NCBI GenBank assembly: GCA_964596165.1
Contig: CAZQTW010000102.1
Coordinates: forward strand, 1 to 15,730
DNA: 15,730 nt
Origin: CAYUQT01 sp964596165
GTDB lineage: Bacteria; Planctomycetota; Phycisphaerae; UBA1845; JAFGLZ01
Reading direction: 5' to 3'
Positions 7,851 to 14,215 of the stretch are shown here, piece after piece. The stretch's first letter is position 1. Each line of letters starts with the position of its first letter. Under the pieces are notes generated by a model. It did no database searches. It was not told where the DNA came from and saw only the letters and a list, made by a program, of their open reading frames with translations. Both the position numbers and the translations under genes were made by a program.

Positions 7851-8879
7851 CTACGTCCTCGCCTTGATCGCCTTGATCATCTTGGGAATCACCACGTTCA
7901 GATCGCCGACGATCCCGTAATGGGCGATCTGGAAAATCGGGGCGTCCGGATCGGTATTGATCGCGATGATCTTGGCCGATTGGTCCATCCCCGCACGATG
8001 CTGCACCGCACCGCTGATCCCACAGGCGATGTACAGCGCCGGGCGCACGGTCGTTCCCGTCTGGCCGACTTGGTGGTCGCGAGCGATGAACCCGCCGTCG
8101 ACGGCCGCGCGTGAACCCCCCACCGCCGCGCCCATCGCGTTCGCCAGGTCCTGTATCAGCTTGAAGTTGTCCTTGCTGCCCACGCCGGCCCCGCCCGACA
8201 CGATCACGCGGGCCGCCTTGAGGTTGACCTTCCGTGGCCGCTTGTGCTTCTCGATGATCTTCAAGGCCTGATCCGTCGGCGACAACCCGACGTTCTCGCG
8301 GATGATCGTCCCGCGTCGGTTCGGATCGGGCGGATCCAACGGCATGACGCCCTCGCGAACGGTCGCCATCTGAGGCCACCGACGCGTGTTCACGATCGTC
8401 GCGATGATGTTCCCGCCGAACGCCGGACGGATCTGGAGCAGCAGGTTCTTGTATTCGACCTTGGCAATCGAATCCTTGTGATCGCCGATCTCTAAGTCGG
8501 TGCAATCGGCCGTCAGGCCGCATCGGCATTGCGACGCGCACCGCGGCGCCAGATCGCGCCCCATGATCGTCGCACCATACAACACGATCTGCGGCCGATG
8601 CTTCTCGATCAGTCGGCAAATCGCCTTCGCATAGGTGTTGGTCTGATAGTCCGCCAGCAGTGGATCGTCGACCACGTAGACCTGGTCCGAGCCGTAGGCA
8701 ATGAGTCGCTCGGCCAGCGGTTCGACCTTGCTGCCCAGCAAGACGCCGCTCACCTTTACGCCCAATCGGTCGGCTAGCTTCCGGGCGCGGCTCAGAAGCT
8801 CTAGCGGCACCTCGCTGAGCTGCCCGTCTTCTTGCTCGGCGAAGACCCACACCTCGCCCTGGGGATTCGGTTCGATCAT
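7851..8879 (-). CDS. etfA: Electron transfer flavoprotein subunit alpha
   Basis: The protein has 342 residues, close to the usual EtfA length. The N-terminal alpha/beta domain (about 10-190) includes GRDLAPRCASQ at 108-118. The C-terminal FAD domain has VSGGAGVGS (228-235), GSRAAVDGGF, QVGQTG (270-275), the LYIACGISGAVQH segment (282-294) and NTDPDAPIF (308-316), the expected FAD-contacting loops. It pairs with EtfB to carry electrons between the dehydrogenase and a membrane or soluble acceptor. GAAGGTGAG just before the ATG is a good ribosome binding site, and the gene begins 16 bp after etfB ends. No quinone oxidoreductase (FixC/ETF-QO) or ferredoxin-like gene follows in the window, so the final electron acceptor is unknown. 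Confidence 0.95.
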   Translation of the reverse strand: MIEPNPQGEVWVFAEQEDGQLSEVPLELLSRARKLADRLGVKVSGVLLGSKVEPLAERLIAYGSDQVYVVDDPLLADYQTNTYAKAICRLIEKHRPQIVLYGATIMGRDLAPRCASQCRCGLTADCTDLEIGDHKDSIAKVEYKNLLLQIRPAFGGNIIATIVNTRRWPQMATVREGVMPLDPPDPNRRGTIIRENVGLSPTDQALKIIEKHKRPRKVNLKAARVIVSGGAGVGSKDNFKLIQDLANAMGAAVGGSRAAVDGGFIARDHQVGQTGTTVRPALYIACGISGAVQHRAGMDQSAKIIAINTDPDAPIFQIAHYGIVGDLNVVIPKMIKAIKART

Positions 8880-8895
8880 TCACTCACCTTCGCCA

Positions 8896-9810
8896 TTAAC
8901 CTATCGTATGGTCCTCGATCAGCGAGTGGACCATCTCGGAGATGCCTTCGTCCGTCGGCTCGACTCTCTTGTATCCACTGCCCGTCAGGACGATGGTCTG
9001 GATGCGGTGAACCTTTGTGGGCGACCCCTTCATCCCACACCAATCCAAGTCCGCTCCGATCGCGTCCAGATCCCACTGATCGAGCAACAGGCCCGCCGCA
9101 CGAAGCTCGTCACACCGCTTCGTCACAGCCACCTGCCTGGCCTCCTCACTCGCGTCCGGCATGGCCTTATCGATTTCCGTTCGCACCTCGATGGGTGCCC
9201 GGGCGTTCTTGTACTTCATCAGTCGTCTCGCTGCGGGCGGACGGGGGGTGTTCGCCTCTCCCGTAACGGTCAGCAGGACGGGCAACCGCCCTTCCACCAC
9301 TTCCCACCCGTGTCCCAAGTTGCGGCGCGCCCGGATACGTCTGCCGCTAAGCTCAACGGCCCCTTCAACATATGTAATCTGAGGTATGCCGAGCTTCTCG
9401 GCGCTCTGCGGACCGACCTGGGCCGTATCGCCATCAATTGCCTGCCGACCGCATATCACCAAGTCATATTCACCTTGCTTCTTCACGGCGCAAGACAGTA
9501 TGTAGCTGGTGGCCAGCGTGTCCGAAGCGGCACCGCGTCGATCTGTGATCAGAATCGCCCGATCTGCGCCCCGGTAGACCGCTTCCCGCAGCACCTCGCA
9601 GGCCGCAGGTGGTCCCATTGTGATGACCGTCACCGACCCGCCGCAGTCCTCTCGGACCTGCAAGGCCAGTTCCAACGCATTGAGGTCCTCAGGGTTGAAG
9701 ATAGCGGGCAAGGCCGCTCGGTTCACCGTGCCATCATCGTTCATGGCCTTGCCGGTGATCTTCTTTGTGTCTGGAACCTGTTTAACCAATACGACGCAAC
9801 GATAACCCAT
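8896..9810 (-). CDS. etfB: Electron transfer flavoprotein subunit beta, bifurcating-type motifs
   Basis: The protein has 304 residues; classical EtfB is about 255, and the extra length lies in the C-terminal part after about residue 215. VLVKQVPD at the N-terminus and TMGPPAA are standard EtfB features. Residues 97-102 (DTLATS) and 121-134 (GRQAIDGDTAQVGP) match the version I associate with clostridial electron-bifurcating ETFs. Mitochondrial-type EtfB has a KQAIDDD-like sequence at that point. The LPVLLTVTGEANTPRPPAAR segment around 175-195 is the usual partner-recognition loop. It is the first gene of the minus-strand cluster, with a sigma70-like promoter about 55-85 bases upstream and GGAG about 10 bases before the ATG. 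Bifurcation (NADH oxidation driving both crotonyl-CoA-type and ferredoxin or flavodoxin reduction) is an inference from these motifs. Confidence 0.93.
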   Translation of the reverse strand: MGYRCVVLVKQVPDTKKITGKAMNDDGTVNRAALPAIFNPEDLNALELALQVREDCGGSVTVITMGPPAACEVLREAVYRGADRAILITDRRGAASDTLATSYILSCAVKKQGEYDLVICGRQAIDGDTAQVGPQSAEKLGIPQITYVEGAVELSGRRIRARRNLGHGWEVVEGRLPVLLTVTGEANTPRPPAARRLMKYKNARAPIEVRTEIDKAMPDASEEARQVAVTKRCDELRAAGLLLDQWDLDAIGADLDWCGMKGSPTKVHRIQTIVLTGSGYKRVEPTDEGISEMVHSLIEDHTIG

Positions 9811-9865
9811 CGCAAGAACGCTCCGCTGCCAACCCCGCCTCTTTCTCGGCAGGCGCAGACCCTAA

Positions 9866-9894
9866 AACATACCGGCACTGCCTGGCAGCGTCAA
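9866..9894 (-). promoter_or_regulatory. Sigma70-like promoter for the etfBA-acyl-CoA dehydrogenase cluster
   Basis: On the minus strand, TTGACG (9894-9889) is followed by a 17-bp spacer and TATGTT (9871-9866). The start point would lie near 9858, giving a leader of about 48 bases before the etfB ATG at 9810. Box quality and spacing are good, and the position fits the first gene of the cluster. Confidence 0.6.
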
Positions 9895-9931
9895 CCGCAC
9901 GCCTGGTCACTGACCGGCGCGACCTCTCAGA

Positions 9932-9960
9932 TTGGCAGGTGAAAGATGCATTGTTATACT
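9932..9960 (+). promoter_or_regulatory. Sigma70-like promoter for the DHS-like/kinase-phosphatase cluster
   Basis: TTGGCA (9932-9937) and TATACT (9955-9960) each match five of six consensus bases and are separated by exactly 17 bp. The start point would be near 9967, leaving a leader of about 220 bases before the ATG at 10191. Confidence 0.6.
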
Positions 9961-10190
9961 CACTGCTTGGTTCGAGACGGCCTTCCATCAATCGGATAGA
10001 GAAGATCGGCTTGCTGAACCGGTCCGTCCATCGGCTGTCACGTTGAGCCTCTTGAACCTCAGAATGGGTATCCTGATCCTTTCCAGATCGGGATGCGTCA
10101 AGGGCCTGGGGTCCCGGGCAGGTTCACTCATCGGTTATGAGGGGGACGGCTTCCGAAGACACGAGCCCGCAACGGAGCAGTCGAAACCAC

Positions 10191-11225
10191 ATGACATACA
10201 AAGGACGGTATGAGGTCTTTGAACCATCGGCGATCCGCACGTACCCCTTGTCCGCGCGCCCCAATAAGGTCAAGCTCTCTGATCTGGTTGGTCCGGCCCA
10301 GGCCGCCCGATCCCACTACCCGACATCCCCTTTGCAAAGTGAGATGGTCGAGAAGGTTGCCGACTGGGTGGTGTCCGCACGTCGGGCCGACAAACCGGTG
10401 ATCTGGTTCACCGGTGCCCACCTGATCAAGAACGGCCTCGGACCGCTGCTGGCGGACCTGGTCGAGCGGCGTCTCGTCACGCTGGTGGCCACCAACGGCG
10501 CCGGCGCAATTCATGACTTTGAACTCGCGCTGCTGGGCGAAACCAGCGAGCATGTCCCCAACGCGCTGCCCGCGGGCCAGTTCGGGATGGCCTACGAGTT
10601 CGCGTACCTAAACGAAGCGCTCAACGTCGGTCATTCCATGGACCTCGGCTACGGAGAGTCGCTCGGACGGATGATTTGCGACGCTGCCTTTCGCCGGATC
10701 GTCCTCGAACGTATCGCCAAGGAAGACTCACCGCGGGAATTCAAGCACCCCGAGGTCGCCGTCCTTGCCGCCACCTACAAGAGCAACGTGCCCATGACGG
10801 TGCATGCCACGATCGGCACCGACGTCATCGATCAGCACCCCAACTTCGACGCGGCCGCCAAGGGAGGAACGAGTGGCCGCGATTTCCTCATCTTCGTCCA
10901 ACATATCACCCGGTTCACCGACGGCGGCGTTGTGCTCAACGTGGGTTCGGCCGTCACGGGACCGGAGGTCCTGCTCAAGGCCGTCAGCATGGCGGGCAAC
11001 GTGGGAAAGGCGCCCAAAGGACTCCGTACCGCCGACTTCGACATCCGCCCTTACGACCCGGCCGTGATGTCCGACGAGTCCGCCGCAGGCTACTACTATC
11101 GCGATCAGAAGAGCATCGTCACGCGGATTCCGCAGGCCTTTTCCGGCGAGGGGCTCTATGTACACGGCAACCAACGTGCCACCGTGCCGGCACTGTACCA
11201 ATCCATCCTCCGCAGGTTAGGATAA
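10191..11225 (+). CDS. Deoxyhypusine-synthase-like protein of unknown substrate
   Basis: The protein has 344 residues, is probably cytoplasmic, and has no signal peptide or membrane segment. It resembles an uncharacterised, widespread bacterial family that I relate to deoxyhypusine synthase (DHS). Key segments are FTGAHLIKNGLGPLLADLVE, TNGAGAIHDFELALLGETSE and HATIGTDVIDQHPNFDAA, then GGVVLNVGSAVTGPEVLLKA. These read as alternating strands and glycine-rich turns of a Rossmann-like NAD-binding fold. I do not see the active-site lysine motif of true DHS, and bacteria generally lack eIF5A as a target, so the reaction is unknown. An ATG at 10137 in the same frame would add 18 poorly ordered residues. 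The ATG at 10191 is preferred, although its GGAG is 13 bases upstream. It lies 31 bp before the kinase-phosphatase fusion, so the two probably act together. Confidence 0.6.
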   Translation: MTYKGRYEVFEPSAIRTYPLSARPNKVKLSDLVGPAQAARSHYPTSPLQSEMVEKVADWVVSARRADKPVIWFTGAHLIKNGLGPLLADLVERRLVTLVATNGAGAIHDFELALLGETSEHVPNALPAGQFGMAYEFAYLNEALNVGHSMDLGYGESLGRMICDAAFRRIVLERIAKEDSPREFKHPEVAVLAATYKSNVPMTVHATIGTDVIDQHPNFDAAAKGGTSGRDFLIFVQHITRFTDGGVVLNVGSAVTGPEVLLKAVSMAGNVGKAPKGLRTADFDIRPYDPAVMSDESAAGYYYRDQKSIVTRIPQAFSGEGLYVHGNQRATVPALYQSILRRLG

Positions 11226-11256
11226 CCACGTTTTCGAGAGCAAGGACGACCGCCCT

Positions 11257-13158
11257 ATGGACCGAATGCGTCTTGAAACGCTGCTCAAAGCCATCCAGAA
11301 CACGCGTGTCGCCGTCATGGGCGACTTCTGCATCGACGCGTATTGGATCATTGATCCCTCCGGATCCGAGATCTCGCTGGAGACCGGCAAGCCGACGCAG
11401 ACCATCAGTCGGCAGCGGTACGGTCTCGGCGGCGCCGGCAACGTCGTCAACAACCTCGTCGACATCGGAGTCGGCCAGGTTTGCGCCATCGGCGTGATCG
11501 GCAACGACTTGTTCGGACGTGAGATGAAGGCCATGCTGACCCAAATCGGCGTCAACGTGGACGGCATTGTCGTCCAGTCCGAAGGCTGGGACACAGCCGT
11601 CTACGGAAAGCCCCATATCGCCGGTGAAGAACAGTCACGCGTGGACTTCGGCGCGTTCAACGACATCTCGCCCGCCACCGAGCAGGCCCTCATCGAACGG
11701 CTTCGAGCGGCCTTGGAGTCCGTTCGAGCCGTGATTCTCAACCAACAGATCGTCCGCGGAATCAACTCCGACCGACTGATCGCCCAGATCAATCGTGTGA
11801 TCGCGGATCACCCCGACCACTTCTTCATCGTCGACAGCCGCCACAAGAGCGAGCACTACAAGGGCGCCATCCTGAAGCTAAACGACATCGAGGCCGCCCG
11901 GCTGGCGGGCGTTCGCCGCGACGTCGGCGACGTCGTCCTTCTCGAAGAGATCCACGAATACGTGCGCGCCCTTCACGAAAAGACCCATCGTCCCGTCTTC
12001 GTTACGCGGGGGGCACGCGGCTGTGTGGCCTTCGACGGCAACGCCATGTGCGACATCCCCGGCATCCAAATCCTCACACCCACCGATCCCGTGGGCGCCG
12101 GCGACACCACGGTGTCCGCAATCGCCTCCGCTCTCGCGGCCGGCTCGACGGTGGGCGAGGCCGCGGAGCTCGGTAATTTCGCCGCCTCCGTGACCGTTCG
12201 GAAGATCGCCCAGTGTGGAACCGCGACGCCCGAAGAGATCATGGACGTCGGCGCCGATCCGGACTATGTCTTTCGGCCCGAGTTGGCCGACGACCCCCGC
12301 CGTGCCCGTCACCACCCCGATACCGAGATCGAGATCATCACCGACGGCCTACAGCTCGGCCACATCGAACACGCCATGTTCGACCACGACGGGACCATCA
12401 GCACGCTTCGTCAGGGATGGGAGGCCATCATGGAACCCGTGATGGTCAAGGCCATCCTCGGGCCTCGCTACATGGACGCCGATGAGACGCTTTACCACAA
12501 GGTCGTTGACGCCTCGCGCGACTACATCGACAAGTCGACCGGCATTCAGACGATCCAGCAGATGGAGGTTCTCGTCGAGATGGTCCGACAATTCGGATGC
12601 GTGCCCGAAGACCAGATCCTCGACAAGTGGGGCTATAAGAGGATCTACAACGACGCCCTGATGGAGCTGGTCGGGGCCCGCCTGGCCAAGTTCACGCGCG
12701 GCGAGTTGAACGTATATGACTACACCGTGAAGGGCGCCGTTGAGTTTCTCAAGATGCTCCGCGCTCGTGGCGTCAAGCTCTACCTGGCGAGCGGCACGGA
12801 TCATGAGGATGTCGTCGCCGAGGCGACCGCACTCGGTTACGCCGACCTGTTCGAAGGGCGCATCTACGGCGCTATCGGTGACGTGAGCAAGTACAGCAAG
12901 AAGATGGTCGTCGATCGCATTCTCAAGGAGAACAAGCTCACGGGGATTCAACTCGCGGCCTTCGGCGACGGTCCGGTCGAACTTCGCGAGACCAAGAAAC
13001 AAGGGGGCATCGCCGTGGGCATCGCGAGTGACGAGATCCGGCGCCATGGCCTGAATGCCGAGAAACGGGCTCGGCTGGTCAAAGCCGGCGCCGATATCAT
13101 CGTGCCCGACTTCTCGCAGGCTAAAGCCTTGTTCGGCTTCCTGTTCCCCACGGGTTGA
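11257..13158 (+). CDS. PfkB-family sugar kinase fused to a HAD-family phosphatase
   Basis: This is a 633-residue two-domain protein. Residues 1 to about 335 form a PfkB/ribokinase-type kinase most like the kinase domain of HldE (heptose-7-phosphate kinase): VAVMGDFCIDAYW, LGGAGNVVNNL, then DPVGAGDT with D283 as the expected catalytic base. Residues from about 365 to 633 form a HAD phosphatase with all four motifs: FDHDGT (D376 nucleophile, D378 acid), LASGTD (S512), a lysine-rich YSKKM segment, and FGDGPVE (D571, E575). The helical insert between motifs I and II suggests a type I cap, as in phosphoglycolate phosphatase, not the GmhB type. The fusion implies that a sugar is phosphorylated at one position and dephosphorylated at another, or that the phosphate level is cycled. 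AAGGA lies about 10 bases before the ATG. The substrate is unknown, and a heptose or other cell-surface sugar is only a guess. Confidence 0.88.
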   Translation: MDRMRLETLLKAIQNTRVAVMGDFCIDAYWIIDPSGSEISLETGKPTQTISRQRYGLGGAGNVVNNLVDIGVGQVCAIGVIGNDLFGREMKAMLTQIGVNVDGIVVQSEGWDTAVYGKPHIAGEEQSRVDFGAFNDISPATEQALIERLRAALESVRAVILNQQIVRGINSDRLIAQINRVIADHPDHFFIVDSRHKSEHYKGAILKLNDIEAARLAGVRRDVGDVVLLEEIHEYVRALHEKTHRPVFVTRGARGCVAFDGNAMCDIPGIQILTPTDPVGAGDTTVSAIASALAAGSTVGEAAELGNFAASVTVRKIAQCGTATPEEIMDVGADPDYVFRPELADDPRRARHHPDTEIEIITDGLQLGHIEHAMFDHDGTISTLRQGWEAIMEPVMVKAILGPRYMDADETLYHKVVDASRDYIDKSTGIQTIQQMEVLVEMVRQFGCVPEDQILDKWGYKRIYNDALMELVGARLAKFTRGELNVYDYTVKGAVEFLKMLRARGVKLYLASGTDHEDVVAEATALGYADLFEGRIYGAIGDVSKYSKKMVVDRILKENKLTGIQLAAFGDGPVELRETKKQGGIAVGIASDEIRRHGLNAEKRARLVKAGADIIVPDFSQAKALFGFLFPTG

Positions 13159-13170
13159 CGAGGTCAGATG

Positions 13171-13185
13171 GCCCCTCGTGGGGGC
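13171..13185 (+). other. GC-rich hairpin in the kinase-TIM barrel gap
   Basis: GCCCC-TCGTG-GGGGC forms a five-pair stem with a five-base loop 12 bases after the kinase-phosphatase stop. No T-run follows, so it is a processing or attenuation candidate and not a clear intrinsic terminator. The 88-bp gap to the next gene start otherwise shows only that gene's ribosome binding site. Confidence 0.3.
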
Positions 13186-13230
13186 AGGGATATCGTTGTC
13201 GGACGGCGGAGTCGATGTGGACTGCATGAC

Positions 13231-13237
13231 AAAGGAG
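13231..13237 (+). promoter_or_regulatory. Ribosome binding site fixing the TIM-barrel gene start
   Basis: AAAGGAG lies 9 bases before the ATG at 13247. It falls inside the reading frame of an earlier in-frame ATG at 13226, so it selects 13247, which also gives a proper signal peptide. Confidence 0.75.
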
Positions 13238-13246
13238 TCGTTCTCT

Positions 13247-14200
13247 ATGCGTCTTGGTTCTGTCTCACTGTTCCTGATCGGTGTGTCTGCTCTGACGACG
13301 GCGGCCGAGACCGCCCGGTGGGATGTCGGCATTCGTGACGTCTATCTCGGCGGCATGAACCAACCGACCGTATGGGAGGCCGCCAAGGCCATTGGAGTCC
13401 GTCGCATCGAGGTTGTCGTGGACAAGCAACTGGGTTGTCCGGGCCTCTTTGAAGGGTCGGTTAAGCCCCACCGAATCGATACACCTGAAGATCGCGAAAC
13501 GCTGACCAAGGTGCTCGCCGACCACAACATGTCAATCTCGTGCTTCTGCGCCGACGTTCGAGGGGGAACTGAGGGGCCCGACAAAGAGGCCGTGCCATGG
13601 CTGACTCGCGTCGCCGAAGTGGCCGGCGGCATGAAGGTCCCCATCATCATGGTTCCCCTCTGCTACGGGGCGAAATCCGACGAGCAATTCATCCAGCAGT
13701 CCGTCGAGCTCCTTCGCGCCCTCGCGCCTGTCGCCAAACGCACCGGCGTCACATTCGCCATCGAAAACCTCGGCAAGTATCTCAACCGGCGCGAAATCCT
13801 CATGCCCATCTTGAAGACCGCGGGAAACGACCAGATCGGACTGGCCCATGACGTCTGCAACATGTATTGGTTCGGCCACCCTGTCGACATGCTCTACGAC
13901 CTGGCCAAGGACGTCGCCCCCTACGTCCGCTACGTCCACGTCAAGAACATCAAGTATCCGCCGGAAAAGAAGAACGTGCAGCGAACGCCCGGCTGGGAAT
14001 ACGGCAAGCACGCCGAACCCGTCCGAACCGGCGACATCGACTTCCAACGAATTCTCGGCATTTACGCAAACGTCGGCTTCAAGGGCGATCTGACGATCGA
14101 AGACGACAGCCTGGGCAAATTCGACGCCGAGGGCAAGAAGAACGCCCTCATCGACGACGTCAAACTCTTGAGAGAGATCATCGAACGCCTGTCGAAGTAG
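13247..14200 (+). CDS. Secreted xylose-isomerase-like TIM-barrel (sugar isomerase/epimerase) protein
   Basis: The protein has 317 residues and an N-terminal signal peptide (MRLGSVSLFLIGVSALTTAA, probably cut near residue 20-21). The mature part is an AP-endonuclease-2/xylose-isomerase-like TIM barrel. Probable metal ligands fall at the ends of successive strands: E173 in FAIENLG, D202 in HDVCNMYW, H231 in HVKNIK and E285 in TIEDDS. The C-terminal segment aligns with GDIDFQRILG, common in this family. Family members are sugar or sugar-acid isomerases/epimerases and related keto-sugar enzymes; export is frequent in Planctomycetota-type genomes. The frame is open upstream to 13055, but that extension is the out-of-frame tail of the kinase gene. 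It is 88 bp after the kinase-phosphatase gene and may share its transcript. Its stop is 15 bp from that of the facing UroD-like gene. Confidence 0.83.
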   Translation: MRLGSVSLFLIGVSALTTAAETARWDVGIRDVYLGGMNQPTVWEAAKAIGVRRIEVVVDKQLGCPGLFEGSVKPHRIDTPEDRETLTKVLADHNMSISCFCADVRGGTEGPDKEAVPWLTRVAEVAGGMKVPIIMVPLCYGAKSDEQFIQQSVELLRALAPVAKRTGVTFAIENLGKYLNRREILMPILKTAGNDQIGLAHDVCNMYWFGHPVDMLYDLAKDVAPYVRYVHVKNIKYPPEKKNVQRTPGWEYGKHAEPVRTGDIDFQRILGIYANVGFKGDLTIEDDSLGKFDAEGKKNALIDDVKLLREIIERLSK

Positions 14201-14215
14201 ACGATCCGCAACCTC

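Larger units (their letters stand above)
9811..10190. other. Divergent intergenic regulatory region
   Basis: This 380-bp stretch lies between etfB (leftward) and the DHS-like gene (rightward). Two sigma70-like promoters lie back to back at 9866-9894 and 9932-9960, with 37 bp between their -35 boxes. The rightward transcript would have an untranslated leader of roughly 220 bases. The leader contains GC-rich inverted sequence around 10101-10123 but no recognisable riboswitch, tRNA or convincing small gene. Confidence 0.6.

Noticed and set aside
8701..9942. 413-codon plus-strand open frame antisense to etfB
   Set aside because: It covers the well-supported etfB gene and the start of etfA, and its product shows no family features.
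11257..12250. Calling the kinase domain hldE/rfaE outright
   Set aside because: The loop following VAVMGDFCIDAYW differs from the HldE consensus and there is no nucleotidyltransferase domain, so only HldE-like can be supported.
13055..13246. Upstream start of the TIM-barrel gene overlapping the kinase gene
   Set aside because: The extension is an out-of-frame reading of the kinase tail. The AAAGGAG site and signal peptide place the start at 13247.
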